From the NCBI RefSeq assembly GCF_034353875.1, contig NZ_CP133784.1, forward strand, positions 992,001-1,056,000: a stretch of 64,000 nt of DNA, written 5' to 3'. Positions 9,401-19,430 of the stretch are shown here, piece after piece; position 1 is the first letter of the stretch, and every line of letters starts with the position of its first letter. Position numbers and translations under genes: made by a program. The notes under the pieces are model-generated. The model was given only the letters and a program-made list of their open reading frames with translations, was not told where the DNA came from and made no database searches. The stretch comes from Pseudomonas sp. MH9.2. Lineage in GTDB: Bacteria; Pseudomonadota; Gammaproteobacteria; Pseudomonadales; Pseudomonadaceae.

Positions 9401-10113
9401 TGTGCGACCTCCTTCATCACCAGATTGGCGTGCAGCTCACGACCTAACCGGCGATCAAAGCGATGCAGCCGTATGGCATGAATCACGAACGCGCAAAATG
9501 CCGTTGGCATCCCCCAAAACGCGATGTGCATCGGATCGACATCGATCCCTGACCCCAGCAAAAAGGTGTGCATCAAGGCAATAGCGCCAAAGGCGACGAA
9601 TATGTCTTCGCCGAAAAACAGCCCGACGTTGTCCGTTGCCGCGCATAGCGCCAACAATCGAAAGCGCACTGCCTCCGGCAACTTACCGAAACGCGCCTCG
9701 GCAGCGCCTTCAGCCATGGGCGCCAATAGCGGGCGGACCATCTGCGGATGCCCACCCAGGCTGGTCAGACCTACCGCAGCGGTGGTTTCACGGACAAACA
9801 GGTAAGCGATCAGCAGACGTCCGACCGTGGCACTCTGGAAGCGCGCAATCCAGTTTTGCGCGTGCAGACGCAGGCCATGGCGCTCAAGCAAGCCGATGAC
9901 CGCCAGCGGCAACAGGATGATCAGCGGCAAGGTACGGGTTTTAATAAACCCGTTGCCTATAGTTGCGAGAATAGTGTCCAGCGGCATGCTCGCGGCAAAG
10001 CCGGTAGCCACGGCCGCAAGAGCGACCACCAGCATCGGATTGAAGCGAAGCACAAAGCCAATGACGATGACCAGCACCCCTAGGAGCGGCCAGAGATTGA
10101 TAGCGGTTTGCAT
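9397..10113 (-). CDS. DUF969-family membrane protein (partner of the DUF979 protein)
   Basis: This 238-residue membrane protein begins with two hydrophobic stretches (WPLLGVLVIVIGFVLRF and LVVALAAVATGFAAS) and contains the family-like segment FVRETTAAVGLTSLGGHPQM. It is the first gene of the two-gene DUF969/DUF979 operon and overlaps it by 4 bases. The divergent LysR gene and a palindromic site in the intergenic region point to local regulation. The transport role is inferred from the family's membrane topology and pairing, and no substrate is shown. Confidence 0.85.
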   Translation of the reverse strand: MQTAINLWPLLGVLVIVIGFVLRFNPMLVVALAAVATGFAASMPLDTILATIGNGFIKTRTLPLIILLPLAVIGLLERHGLRLHAQNWIARFQSATVGRLLIAYLFVRETTAAVGLTSLGGHPQMVRPLLAPMAEGAAEARFGKLPEAVRFRLLALCAATDNVGLFFGEDIFVAFGAIALMHTFLLGSGIDVDPMHIAFWGMPTAFCAFVIHAIRLHRFDRRLGRELHANLVMKEVAQ

Positions 10114-10239
10114 AATAAGGATCTCGTTCCGTTGTGTTGTTATTCATGGAGTCCTATTTCATTCTTCAGCAATCTTTCGGTACGCCGAGAACGGCGTCCA
10201 ACGAGAAAAAACCGCTATGCCTCATAAGAATTTCTGTAG

Positions 10240-10258
10240 AGGTTGTGGCATACAACCT
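10240..10258. promoter_or_regulatory. LysR-type operator candidate between the DUF969 and LysR genes
   Basis: A perfect 7-base dyad (AGGTTGT and ACAACCT, 5-base spacer) lies in the 246-base divergent intergenic region. It contains the T-N11-A arrangement typical of LysR recognition sites. The position, about 100 bases upstream of the LysR start and 126 bases upstream of the DUF969 start, suits control of both promoters. Binding is not demonstrated. Confidence 0.5.
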
Positions 10259-10359
10259 GCAATTTCCAAAAGCATGCGCGCTATGGCTACAGGGCACCGT
10301 TCACCTTATTTGTGCGGCATGCGAAACCGCGACACCTTAAACAGCAAGGAATCAACTCA

Positions 10360-11325
10360 GTGAATCTCAAATTTCTGGAAACCTTCGTCTGGGTCGCCCG
10401 CCTGAAAAGCTTCAGGCTCACGGCAGAGAAACTGTTCAGCACCCAGGCGTCTATTTCCAGCCGCATCGCCGCGCTGGAGGATGAAATGGGTGTGCGCCTG
10501 TTCGTTCGTGACTCCAAGGGGGTTTCGCTGACCACCGAAGGTTTGCGCGTGCTGGAGTACGCCGAACACATCATGGACACGATGCAGAGCATGAAAGACG
10601 CGATCAAGGACCCGCGACAGGTACGCGGCCGGATTCGTATCGGGGCGATGGATACGGTGATACACACCTGGCTCAGCCCTTTGGTAACACGCCTGATGAA
10701 GTGTTACCCGGCGCTGGAGATCGAACTGACCGCAGACACTGCCAGTAACCTGTGCGTGCAACTGGAAAAGGGTTATCAGGACATTATTTTCCAGACCGAC
10801 GTGCTGCGTTTCGACTCGGTGCGCAACACGGTACTGGCCCGCTACCCGATGCATTGGGTGGTGCCGACCGGCTCGGCCTATGACCGGCCTTACGCCTCGC
10901 TCGAAGAGCTGTCGCTGGAGCGTATCGTGACCTTTTCGCGGAACTCTCGCCCGCACCAGGACATCCTGAACATGCTGCACACGGCCAACATCGTGACGCA
11001 GCGCATCAATTGCGTGAACTCGGCCTCCGCCATCACCCGCCTGGTGCGCGACGGCTTCGGCATCGGTGCATTGCCGGCAGCGCTGGTACGCGGAGAACTG
11101 ACGCAGGGCGTCCTGACCCTGATCCATGACGTACCCCTGCCGCCGGCCATGGACATCGTCGCCAGTTGGCGCACCGGCGCGGGCATGGAGCTGGTTGAAG
11201 ACATCGTCAGCCTGACCCAGGAAGTCGTTGGCGAATTCGCAGCGCAGATGCCCTCGGAAGCTCCGCACTATGTATTGATCTGTGATCTGCTGGCGTCTTC
11301 GTTGCCAACGGCACCAAGGCCCTGA
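10360..11325 (+). CDS. LysR-family transcriptional regulator
   Basis: This 321-residue regulator has an N-terminal winged helix-turn-helix (FRLTAEKLFSTQASISSRIA, then LFVRDSKGVSLT) and a LysR effector-binding domain to the C-terminus. I start at the GTG at 10360 because AAGGA lies 9 bases upstream and the DNA-binding domain begins at once (NLKFLETFVWVAR). An in-frame ATG at 10243 would add 39 residues with no family match. It is divergent from the DUF969/DUF979 transporter operon, its likely target. Confidence 0.9.
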   Translation: MNLKFLETFVWVARLKSFRLTAEKLFSTQASISSRIAALEDEMGVRLFVRDSKGVSLTTEGLRVLEYAEHIMDTMQSMKDAIKDPRQVRGRIRIGAMDTVIHTWLSPLVTRLMKCYPALEIELTADTASNLCVQLEKGYQDIIFQTDVLRFDSVRNTVLARYPMHWVVPTGSAYDRPYASLEELSLERIVTFSRNSRPHQDILNMLHTANIVTQRINCVNSASAITRLVRDGFGIGALPAALVRGELTQGVLTLIHDVPLPPAMDIVASWRTGAGMELVEDIVSLTQEVVGEFAAQMPSEAPHYVLICDLLASSLPTAPRP

Positions 11326-11336
11326 ACCTTAGGGGT

Positions 11337-12488
11337 TCATACCTTCAAGATACGTCCACTCAGCGAAACACCCAGCAGCAACACGGCGACAATCAGAAAG
11401 GCCAGACTCAGGCTGCTGGCGTGGGCGATGAAGCCAATGAGCGCTGGACCGGCAAGGATCCCGGCATACCCCAAGGTGGTGATCGCCGGGACGGCCACGT
11501 TTTCTGGCATGACCTTTTGTCGGCCGACGGCACTGTAGAGCACTGGAATAATGTTGGAACAACCGGCACCGACCAGCGCGTAACCGAGCAGCGCTGCTTC
11601 CCAAGTGGGAATCAGTGTGGACAGTGCCAACCCCAGCGCTGCGCACAGGCCACCCAGAATAATGACGCGATTGGCCCCGACTCGACGAACGATGGCATCA
11701 CCAAAAAAACGGCCGAGGGTCATGGTCAGCGCGAACACCGCATAGCCCAGCCCGGCATAAGACGGATCGACATTGCGCAAGGAACTGAGGAACACCGCAC
11801 TCCAATCGAGCATCGCGCCTTCGGTGAGAAATACGGTAAAGCACAACAAACCGATAAACAGCACCACGCCGTGGGGCACGGCAAACGCCGGGCCATCGCT
11901 TTCACTGCCATAGGTAAGGAAATGCGGAGAGGCCCTGAGCAAGGCGATGACCATAAAGGCAACCACCACCCACATCGCGATCAACGGCGAAGCGCCCGCA
12001 CTGAGCAAGCCGCTGACCCCACCAGCACCGATGATCCCTCCCAGACTGAACAAGCCATGAAAGCCCGACATCATGGTCTTGCCGCTGGCCCGCTCGACGA
12101 TGATCGCCTGAATGTTCACCGTGCAGTCCAGCGCGCCCATGCTGGCGCCAAACACGAACAGCGTCGCCACCAGCAACGACAGGCTGGAGACCGACGCCAG
12201 CAAGGGCAGACACAGACAGATCAATACGCTGGAGACGATCAAGACACTGCGACAACCGAACCGCGCCGCTAGCGCCCCTGCCAGCGGCATGGCGATGATC
12301 GAGCCGACACCCAAACACAGGAGCAACAACCCAAGAGTCCCGTCATTCAGCCCGACACGCGCCTTGGCATAGGGCACCAACGGCGCCCAAGCTGCGATGC
12401 CGAACCCGGCGATAAAAAAACCGATACGCGTGGAAAACTGTTCCATTCGGCCCGGGATAACCGGTGCCGCGGTGCTGATGGCCGTCAT
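11337..12488 (-). CDS. MFS transporter
   Basis: This 383-residue major facilitator protein has about 12 hydrophobic segments and a short cytoplasmic loop between TM2 and TM3 (GALAARFGCRSVLI). AAGGA lies a few bases before the ATG at 12488, so I prefer it to the in-frame upstream extension. It resembles the fucose-permease/YbjJ-like group of MFS proteins, whose substrates are mostly unassigned. It is convergent with the LysR gene and unlikely to be part of that regulon on position alone. Confidence 0.85.
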   Translation of the reverse strand: MTAISTAAPVIPGRMEQFSTRIGFFIAGFGIAAWAPLVPYAKARVGLNDGTLGLLLLCLGVGSIIAMPLAGALAARFGCRSVLIVSSVLICLCLPLLASVSSLSLLVATLFVFGASMGALDCTVNIQAIIVERASGKTMMSGFHGLFSLGGIIGAGGVSGLLSAGASPLIAMWVVVAFMVIALLRASPHFLTYGSESDGPAFAVPHGVVLFIGLLCFTVFLTEGAMLDWSAVFLSSLRNVDPSYAGLGYAVFALTMTLGRFFGDAIVRRVGANRVIILGGLCAALGLALSTLIPTWEAALLGYALVGAGCSNIIPVLYSAVGRQKVMPENVAVPAITTLGYAGILAGPALIGFIAHASSLSLAFLIVAVLLLGVSLSGRILKV

Positions 12489-12720
12489 GGGGCGTCCTTC
12501 GATAACCCCGGGCAGGTTCAACCGGGCAATCGCAGCAGCCTAACAAAGCTCGCGGCCTAACCAAATGTTTCGTTCCGGATTCACAGGAACACTGAACGGA
12601 GTCCATCCTGTCCTGCCATGAAGGATCAGCTAGACTGTGCGCCGCTTCTCTCAAGGTTGAAACCAGAGAGCCCTTCACAAACAAGCTCCCTATAAAAGCT
12701 TGAAGCTGCGCGAGGATATT

Positions 12721-13605
12721 GTGTCAAAAGGCGTTGTACTGTCGGTTATGGCCTCTGTCCTGTTCGGGGTCATGTATTTCTATACTTCGCTGCTGACACC
12801 TCTGAGCGGTGAAGAGATCTTCGGTTGGCGCATGCTGCTCACCGTGCCCTGCGTAACGCTGTTCATGATGATCAGTGGTGATTGGCCGCTGGTTTGCCAA
12901 ATCGGTCGACGCCTGCGACAAAAACCGGCTCTGCTGATTGGCATGCTGCTGTCTTCGACGCTGCTCGGTGCGCAGCTCCTGCTCTTCATGTGGGCACCGC
13001 TGCACGGCCGTAGCCTGGAAGTGTCACTGGGGTATTTTCTCTTGCCGCTGACAATGATCGTCACCGGCCGAATCGCCTACGGCGAGCACCTGTCACGCTT
13101 GCAAAAAATAGCCGCCTTTTGTGCTCTGGTCGGGGTCGCTAATGAGTTATATCGAGTCGGCAGTTTCTCTTGGGAAACCCTGTTGGTGGCCCTCGGTTAT
13201 CCGGTGTATTTCGTGCTACGGCGCCGGTTGGGCAACGATAACCTCGGCGGTCTGTGGTTCGACATGGCCCTGCTGCTGCCCATCGCGACCTGGTTCATCC
13301 TCAACGGTGACCCCAGCGTCGTCGCTGAACACCCACGGCTGTACCTGTTGATTCCACTGTTGGGCATGATCAGCGCCTCGGCATTGGTCAGCTATATCCT
13401 CGCGAGTCGCCTGCTGGCCTTCAGCCTGTTCGGCCTGCTCAGTTATGTCGAACCCGTGCTTCTGGTCGGCGTTGCCTTGCTGCTGGGAGAAAGCATCGGC
13501 CGCGATGAATGGCTGACGTACCTGCCGATCTGGGTGGCCGTGCTGGTATTGGTGTTTGAAGGCAGCAAACACTTGCTGGCCCATCGCCGCAGAAACGCCG
13601 CGTGA
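12721..13605 (+). CDS. rarD: RarD-like EamA-family transporter
   Basis: This 294-residue inner-membrane protein has ten hydrophobic segments and matches RarD along its length (LFGVMYFYTSLLTPLSGEEI, then FGWRMLLTVPC, SLGYFLLPLTMIVTGRI and GYPVYFVLRRRL). RarD gives chloramphenicol resistance in overexpression studies of some species; the natural substrate is unknown. The start is the GTG at 12721 with GAGGA at 12712-12716, a short 4-base spacer. A TTG at 12700 lacks a ribosome-binding site. Confidence 0.85.
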   Translation: MSKGVVLSVMASVLFGVMYFYTSLLTPLSGEEIFGWRMLLTVPCVTLFMMISGDWPLVCQIGRRLRQKPALLIGMLLSSTLLGAQLLLFMWAPLHGRSLEVSLGYFLLPLTMIVTGRIAYGEHLSRLQKIAAFCALVGVANELYRVGSFSWETLLVALGYPVYFVLRRRLGNDNLGGLWFDMALLLPIATWFILNGDPSVVAEHPRLYLLIPLLGMISASALVSYILASRLLAFSLFGLLSYVEPVLLVGVALLLGESIGRDEWLTYLPIWVAVLVLVFEGSKHLLAHRRRNAA

Positions 13606-13651
13606 GGTGTCACTGCCGAAGCCCATCAGCACTCCGACAGCGACGTCCGGA

Positions 13652-14932
13652 TCAGAACAGCTTGATGGTATAGCTCAGGATCAACCGATTTTCGTCGATG
13701 TCAGTGCGGTAGTTTGAGCGCGCTGTCGCGTTGCGAATGCGCACACCCACATCCCTGAAGGGACCGCTCTGGATCACGTAGCCAATGTCCAGATCACGCT
13801 CCCAATCCTTGCCTTCGAAGCCCCGCCCGGTATTGACGTTATCGCCCTTGAGGTAGCGCGCGCCAACCACCAGACCCGGCAGGCCAATGGCGGCGAAGTT
13901 GTATTCGTCGCGCAGTTGCCAGGAGCGCTCTTTGGGAGCCGCGAACTCATAGGTCGGTACTTCGTTACCCAGCGGCGAGATGTTGTCGCCGATCCGCAGG
14001 AAGCCGTCTTTGCCGTTGATCGCCTGATAGCCAACGTAAAAAGTATTCCCCCCGTGGGCGGCGGACATCAGTGAGTAAAACGCGCGGTTGTCGAGGCTGC
14101 CTGCTTTGCTCTGGCCGTCATCCTGAGCGTCGTAAAAGCCCAGATTCGCCCCCAGTTTCCAGCTACCGAACGGCTCGATGTGTTTGAGGTTGTAGAAGCG
14201 TTGCTGGTAGATATCCTTGAGCTGCGCCTGCCAGATGCCGACCGTGGTGCGCTTGTCGTTGAAGGTGTAATCAGCACCCGCGTAGTTGAAACGATCGGAG
14301 GTGATATTGGCGATACGCCGTGGGTTGATCGGGTCATTGATCAACGCGTACATCGGTTGGTCATTACTGGAGTCGCGCAAGTTGGTAGAGCGCAATTGAC
14401 CCGCATTGAGGGTCAAACCTTCAATATCAGTGGAGACCACGCTGGCGCCCTGATAGGTCGGCGGCAACAAGCGGATATCGCTGAACGCCAGCACGGGCAG
14501 ATTGGGTTGCAGTTCACCCACGCGCAGTTCGGTTTTGCCCACTTTCATTTTCAGTGCCCCGGCCAGAGAGCCATACTCGTCGGCGGAACTGCCGTCGGTA
14601 TGCAAGGGCAGTAAACCGGTCTTGACCCGATCTGGACTGCTGTCGAGTTTGATCCCCAGTAAACCGAGGGCATCCACCCCGAAACCTACGGGCCCTTCGG
14701 TATAGCCGGATTTTATGTTGAGAATGAAACCCTGCGCCCATTCCTCAGCCTTGGACTGTTTGTTAGGACCCACGATGCCCGAATAGTCGCGGCTGAAGTA
14801 GTAGTTACGCGCCTGCAAGGTTGCCGTCGAATCCTTGAAGAGCGCACTTTCGTCTGCACGCGCCACTTCGCAAAAACTACCGGCCACCGCCGCTGACACC
14901 ATCATTCCGATGACGCTTGCACTGTTTTTCAT
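13652..14932 (-). CDS. benF: OprD-family outer-membrane porin, BenF-like by context
   Basis: This 426-residue protein has an N-terminal signal peptide ending at VARA, OprD-family repeats ([12 protein letters not shown], then [11 protein letters not shown] and [12 protein letters not shown]), and a C-terminal beta strand ending in Phe ([10 protein letters not shown]), as in outer-membrane barrels. It is the last of three co-directional genes with BenE and BenK, so uptake of benzoate or a similar aromatic acid is the natural prediction. The OprD assignment is firm; BenF is inferred from the neighbours. A gap of 135 bases separates it from benE. Confidence 0.85.
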   Translation of the reverse strand: MKNSASVIGMMVSAAVAGSFCEVARADESALFKDSTATLQARNYYFSRDYSGIVGPNKQSKAEEWAQGFILNIKSGYTEGPVGFGVDALGLLGIKLDSSPDRVKTGLLPLHTDGSSADEYGSLAGALKMKVGKTELRVGELQPNLPVLAFSDIRLLPPTYQGASVVSTDIEGLTLNAGQLRSTNLRDSSNDQPMYALINDPINPRRIANITSDRFNYAGADYTFNDKRTTVGIWQAQLKDIYQQRFYNLKHIEPFGSWKLGANLGFYDAQDDGQSKAGSLDNRAFYSLMSAAHGGNTFYVGYQAINGKDGFLRIGDNISPLGNEVPTYEFAAPKERSWQLRDEYNFAAIGLPGLVVGARYLKGDNVNTGRGFEGKDWERDLDIGYVIQSGPFRDVGVRIRNATARSNYRTDIDENRLILSYTIKLF

Positions 14933-15067
14933 AGGGTCACTCTTGTTTTTATTAGGTCAAACGATCCCTATACCGTGGCGTGGGTTTTAAAAACCGCGAC
15001 AGTCAGTCAGAGATCGATGGATTGATGCGAGTAACGGACGCTCCCGATCCGTACCTTTTTTACCTTG

Positions 15068-16276
15068 CTACCTTGCTTGTACCGAGGCCGCTAGCGCCCC
15101 CGTTTTTTTCACTCTCCCAAAGGTCAGCAGCAGGTGCGCCAAGAGCCCGAAGATCAAGCCCCAGAACGCCGCCGAAAGCCCCAGTAATGACATGCCTGAT
15201 GCCGTGACCAGGAAGGTAATCAGTGCTGCTTCGCGATCTTTGGGTTCGGCCATGGACCCGGCTAATGCGCCAGCGATAGCGGCAAACAACGCCAGCCCGG
15301 CCAGTGCCGCGATCAGTTCCTTGGGGAAGGCGCTGAAGATCGACACCAGGGTCGCACCGAAGATGCCCAGCAGCAGGTAGAACACCCCGCCCATCACCCC
15401 GGCGACATAGCGTTTGCTCTTGTCTTCATGAGACTCGCGTCCCGTGCAGATGGCCGCGGTGATCGCTGCCAGGTTCAGCCCGTGGCAACCGAATGGCGCC
15501 AGCAACAACGTGCCCAGCGCCGAGCTGGCAATGATCGGGCTGGCAGGCGTGTGGTAACCGTCGTTGCGCAATACGGCGATGCCCGGCACGAACTGCCCGG
15601 TCAACGCCACCATCACCAGTGGCAAGGCGATATTGAGCAACGCATGCCAACTGAACTCAGGACTGATCCACAGCGGTTTCGCCACATCGATCACCAGCGC
15701 AGAGCTGTTCAACTCCCCGGCCGACACAGCGATCACGCAGCCCACAACCAGCACCGCCAACACCGCGTAACGTGGTTTCATACGCCTGAACAGTAGATAG
15801 GTGACAAACATCGCCAACACCATGAACGGCTTGTCCTTCATCGACACAAACAGCTGGGTGCCGAAACTGAACAGAATCCCCGCCAACATCGCGGCCGAAA
15901 TCGCCGCAGGCAGTTTGCCAACGATGCGGTCAAACGCGCCGGACACACCCACCAGCAGAATGATCAGGCTGGAGACGATATACGCCCCCACCGCCTCATT
16001 CAGACTGATGCCCGGCAACAGCGCCACCAACAACGCCGAGCCGGGCGCCGACCAGGCGATCACCACCGGAACCCTGAAGCGCAAGCTCAAGTAAATGCCC
16101 AACACACCGCTGCCGATGGAAATCGCCCAAACCCAGGACGACAGCACATCGGCAGGCAGACCTGCGCTTTTCGCCGCCTGGAAGATGATTACCAATGGCC
16201 CTGCATAGGAAATGATCGTCGCGATAAAACCGGCGACGGCAGCGGACAGGGAGAAGTCTTTGATCAGTGTTTTCAT
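15068..16276 (-). CDS. benE: Benzoate/H+ symporter BenE family
   Basis: This 402-residue inner-membrane transporter has about 12 hydrophobic segments. It shows BenE family stretches such as WSAPGSALLVALLPGISLNE, then APFGCHGLNLAAITAAICTG and AGSMAEPKDREAALITF. The ATG at 16276 (CGGAAA just upstream) is preferred over the longer open frame to 16357. It lies between BenK and the BenF-like porin. No benABCD or cat genes lie in the window, so the set is a transport-only cluster here. Confidence 0.9.
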   Translation of the reverse strand: MKTLIKDFSLSAAVAGFIATIISYAGPLVIIFQAAKSAGLPADVLSSWVWAISIGSGVLGIYLSLRFRVPVVIAWSAPGSALLVALLPGISLNEAVGAYIVSSLIILLVGVSGAFDRIVGKLPAAISAAMLAGILFSFGTQLFVSMKDKPFMVLAMFVTYLLFRRMKPRYAVLAVLVVGCVIAVSAGELNSSALVIDVAKPLWISPEFSWHALLNIALPLVMVALTGQFVPGIAVLRNDGYHTPASPIIASSALGTLLLAPFGCHGLNLAAITAAICTGRESHEDKSKRYVAGVMGGVFYLLLGIFGATLVSIFSAFPKELIAALAGLALFAAIAGALAGSMAEPKDREAALITFLVTASGMSLLGLSAAFWGLIFGLLAHLLLTFGRVKKTGALAASVQAR

Positions 16277-16334
16277 GGTTTCCGTTGCTCGATAAAAAGT
16301 GATGGCTCGGGCAATACGCAGCTCCAGCACACGA

Positions 16335-17672
16335 TCAGGACCGAACCTGGACCTCAACCGGCGCGACTACCGGCGATACCTTGCGCCGATAGACGAAGCA
16401 CATCGCCAGCGCTGCCACGGCGCCCGGCACAGCGAAAGCCATGAAGTTGTAGTGCAACGGAAGACCTATACCGAACAGTGCGCCGCCTAGAATCGGGCCG
16501 ACGATGGCACCGCTGCGCCCCACGCCCGAAGCCCAACCCAATCCGGTGGAGCGGATCGCCAGCGCGTAGAACTGCGCACCCATGGCGTACAGCAAAATCT
16601 GCGAACCGATAGTGGTCGCACCGGCAATCGCGATCAGGCTGTAGAGCATCCATCCCGGACTGTTGAACCCCAACAGGCTGATGGACACCGAGGCGATGGC
16701 GAAGAACACCACCAACACGCGCTGCAGGTTGAATTTGTCGCCCAGCCAACCGCCGCCGACCGCGCCGAATATCGCGCCGAAGTTCAGTACCAGCAAAAAC
16801 ATCAGGCTTGAGCCCAGGCCATAACCGGCGCTGGTCATCAGCTTCGGCAACCAGGAGTTGAGCGCGTAAACCATCAACAGACAGCAGAAAAAGGCGACCC
16901 ACAGCATCAGCGTGCTGATGGCCCGTCCTTCGCGAAACAGTTGCAACACCGGGGCGCCGTCAGCCTTTATCGCAGCCATCTGATACTGATCATCGGGCTG
17001 GGCCGTGTAACCCGGCTCAATGCGTTGCAGCACGTGGACGACCTGCTGCCTGCGTCCCTCGCGGACCATGAAGCCCACCGATTCCGGCAAAAACCAGAGA
17101 ATCAACGGCAATAGCAGCAGCGGAATCGCAGCGACGAAAAACACCGACTGCCAACCAAAACGCGGCAACAACACGATGCCCAGACCAGCGGACAACATGC
17201 CGCCCACCGAGTAGCCGCTGAACATGATCGCCACCAGCGTGCTACGGATTTTTTTCGGTGCGTATTCGCTCATCAATGCCACGACATTGGGCATGACTCC
17301 GCCGATGCCAAGGCCAGCAATAAAGCGGCAGATGCCAAATTCGGTGGGGTTAGTGACAAAGCCGTTAAGGACGGTGAAACCGCTGAACAGCGTGACGCAG
17401 ATGGCGATGACTTTCTTGCGTCCGATCTTGTCCGAAAGCGGACCAAAGAACAGCGCACCGAACATCATGCCGAACAGCGCATAGCTTCCCAGCGCACCAG
17501 CTTGCAAGGGTGTCAGCCCCCACTCGACCATCAACACCGGCAATACCACGCCGTAGATCACCAGATCGTAACCGTCGAAAATAATGATCAAGGCGCACCA
17601 GAACAGCACCAACCAATGAAAGCGATTGAACCTGGCCTCGTCGACCAGGGTGTGGACGTCTATTTTTCGCAT
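16335..17672 (-). CDS. benK: Aromatic acid:H+ symporter, MFS AAHS family (BenK/PcaK-like)
   Basis: This 445-residue MFS protein has 12 TM segments. Family signatures are FDGYDLVIYGVVLPVLM in TM1, the GPLSDKIGRKK loop between TM2 and TM3, and the RFIAGLGIGGVMPNVVALMS stretch. These features define the aromatic acid:H+ symporter group that imports benzoate, 4-hydroxybenzoate or protocatechuate. It is the first gene of the BenK-BenE-BenF-like set. Benzoate is favoured by the neighbours but the exact ligand is not determined. Confidence 0.88.
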   Translation of the reverse strand: MRKIDVHTLVDEARFNRFHWLVLFWCALIIIFDGYDLVIYGVVLPVLMVEWGLTPLQAGALGSYALFGMMFGALFFGPLSDKIGRKKVIAICVTLFSGFTVLNGFVTNPTEFGICRFIAGLGIGGVMPNVVALMSEYAPKKIRSTLVAIMFSGYSVGGMLSAGLGIVLLPRFGWQSVFFVAAIPLLLLPLILWFLPESVGFMVREGRRQQVVHVLQRIEPGYTAQPDDQYQMAAIKADGAPVLQLFREGRAISTLMLWVAFFCCLLMVYALNSWLPKLMTSAGYGLGSSLMFLLVLNFGAIFGAVGGGWLGDKFNLQRVLVVFFAIASVSISLLGFNSPGWMLYSLIAIAGATTIGSQILLYAMGAQFYALAIRSTGLGWASGVGRSGAIVGPILGGALFGIGLPLHYNFMAFAVPGAVAALAMCFVYRRKVSPVVAPVEVQVRS

Positions 17673-17829
17673 GGCGGGACTCTTTTATTGTTTTTATCAA
17701 GGCCTGCCAAGGTTAGAAATCCAGCGGTCTGCGCAATATCCGTTTAGTGCAGACCTCTATCCGTTTCGTGCTGAACGGTTGAGTCATGCACGATATGGAT
17801 AGCAATAGGGCGATCAGATGGTGCACCGA

Positions 17830-18954
17830 TCATAAGGGGGCGAACCGCTCCAGCTGCATTTCCTGAAGGCGACTCAGGGTGCGGCGGAAGGCAAAGGCCA
17901 GATAACCCTCGGTGTACAACTGCTCAAGCGGCACCTGCGCTTCGACATACAGCGGCACGCGACGGTCATAGCATTCGTCGACCAGCGCGATGAAGCGCCG
18001 CACACCGTCGTCATGCACCGACAGCTGCGGCAGCTCCCGGTCACCGGCGGCGACCTGCACCGCCGCGTCTTCGGTCCCTCGGGCAATTTTTCCTTCGCGC
18101 TGTTTGGCGCTCAGCGCAGGCACGTCGCTGATCAGAATGACCGAGAATCGATCACACAATTCAATGAAATCCATCGCTGCCAGCGGCTGTTCACAGACGT
18201 CGGCGTAACGGCACCACAGCACCTTCTCGCTGTGCTGCACCACATTCACGCTACGACGGCCAAACGCGACCGGCTCGCTCGACATGGCATGGCCCGCGCT
18301 CAGGCGTTTGAACACGTCACCCAGAACGCTCGGCTGATCCGGCTGGCTGAGCCAATAACGCTGATGCAATTGCCCCGGATGCAGGCGGTGATCTTCACCA
18401 CCGTCGACGCTCACCACCGTCATTTCACGGTTGATCGCGTCGATGGCCGGAACCAACCGTTGACGGTTGAAGCCATCGGCATACAACTGCTCCGGCGGTT
18501 GATTGGAGGTGGACACCAGTACCACGCCTTCCTCGAACATCACCTGCAGCAAGCCACCCAGAATGATCGCGTCGCCGATGTCACTGACAAACAGTTCATC
18601 GAAGCACAGCACCCGCACTTCCTGACTTAGCTCGCGGGCCAAGGCTCTCAATGGATTGGCCGTGCCAGTCAGCTGGAACAGCCGAATATGCACCCAACGC
18701 ATGAAGTGATGGAAATGCTGGCGTCGGGCCGGCACTTTCAAGCTCTCGTAAAAGCGGTCCATCAACCAGGTCTTGCCTCGTCCTACCGGGCCCCACAGGT
18801 AAACACCCTTGATTGGCGATTGGTGCTTACTCTCATGCAGCGCCACGTAGCATTCCTGTAACAACCGAACGGCCTTCAATTGCGCCGCATCAGGCTTGAA
18901 TCCTTGCTCATCAATGGCCTGTTGATAGGCCTCCAGTGGGGACACGACATTCAT
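17830..18954 (-). CDS. zapE: AFG1/ZapE-family ATPase
   Basis: This 374-residue AAA-type ATPase has a Walker A motif GPVGRGKT, a Walker B region VLCFDELFVSDIGDA, and the sensor-like STSNQPPE. ZapE in E. coli associates with the Z ring and affects constriction under stress; the mitochondrial relative AFG1 works in respiratory-complex turnover. The length fits the family. The ATG at 18954 is chosen over a TTG one codon earlier. It stands alone between the benzoate transport set and the decayed isochorismatase fragment. Confidence 0.88.
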   Translation of the reverse strand: MNVVSPLEAYQQAIDEQGFKPDAAQLKAVRLLQECYVALHESKHQSPIKGVYLWGPVGRGKTWLMDRFYESLKVPARRQHFHHFMRWVHIRLFQLTGTANPLRALARELSQEVRVLCFDELFVSDIGDAIILGGLLQVMFEEGVVLVSTSNQPPEQLYADGFNRQRLVPAIDAINREMTVVSVDGGEDHRLHPGQLHQRYWLSQPDQPSVLGDVFKRLSAGHAMSSEPVAFGRRSVNVVQHSEKVLWCRYADVCEQPLAAMDFIELCDRFSVILISDVPALSAKQREGKIARGTEDAAVQVAAGDRELPQLSVHDDGVRRFIALVDECYDRRVPLYVEAQVPLEQLYTEGYLAFAFRRTLSRLQEMQLERFAPL

Positions 18955-19103
18955 CAAGAAAAATTACCGTCCAATTATTAAATTCCCGAATCGCCTTCTC
19001 AGGTCTTCGACTGACCTTTTCGCGCCCGTCATATTTGCATAAAACGCAACGCTCGCCTCGCTCTTGGTATCCCGATATTCCGCATTCGTGAGTGCCCGCC
19101 TCA

Positions 19104-19430
19104 TCAGGCCCGACTTATCCCTGTGAGAATTTCAGCAGTCGACAGCACCGTCGCATACTCGTCATGCAGGTTGCTCAACGACATCGCGTGCACCTCCTGT
19201 GCCGCATGCGGAGCGCCAAAGAAGTCGGTCTGATCAAACGTAAAACAAGCATCGTGAGGCACCAGTACCTCGAACCCCAGATTGCCGCCACTGCGCGCGG
19301 TCGACTCCACTGAGTTGTTAGTCGCTACGCCAACAACCACCGCCTGCGTTATGGAATCGGCACGCAGCCAGCTTTCCAGTGGTGTCGTGCAAAACGCTTG
19401 GCATGAATATTCATTAGTGGGTCCCGTCAT
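19104..19430 (-). pseudogene. 5'-truncated isochorismatase-family gene remnant
   Basis: The 108-codon frame matches only the C-terminal half of an isochorismatase-like hydrolase. It has the segments PLESWLRADSITQAVVVGVA, then TNNSVESTARSGGNLGFEV and a closing SLSNLHDEYATVLSTAEIL. Intact members have about 180-200 residues, and the N-terminal half with the catalytic Asp and Lys is missing. The first codon overlaps the stop of the broken LysR frame by 4 bases (ATGA), which suggests a deletion joined the two reading frames. The nucleophile position reads Asn-Ser rather than Cys, a known variant of this subgroup. No function is expected. Confidence 0.7.

Noticed and set aside
11421..12272. 283-codon plus-strand frame antisense to the MFS gene
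   Set aside because: It is a low-complexity shadow (many Gln, His and Arg) of a GC-rich membrane-protein gene, with no family match.
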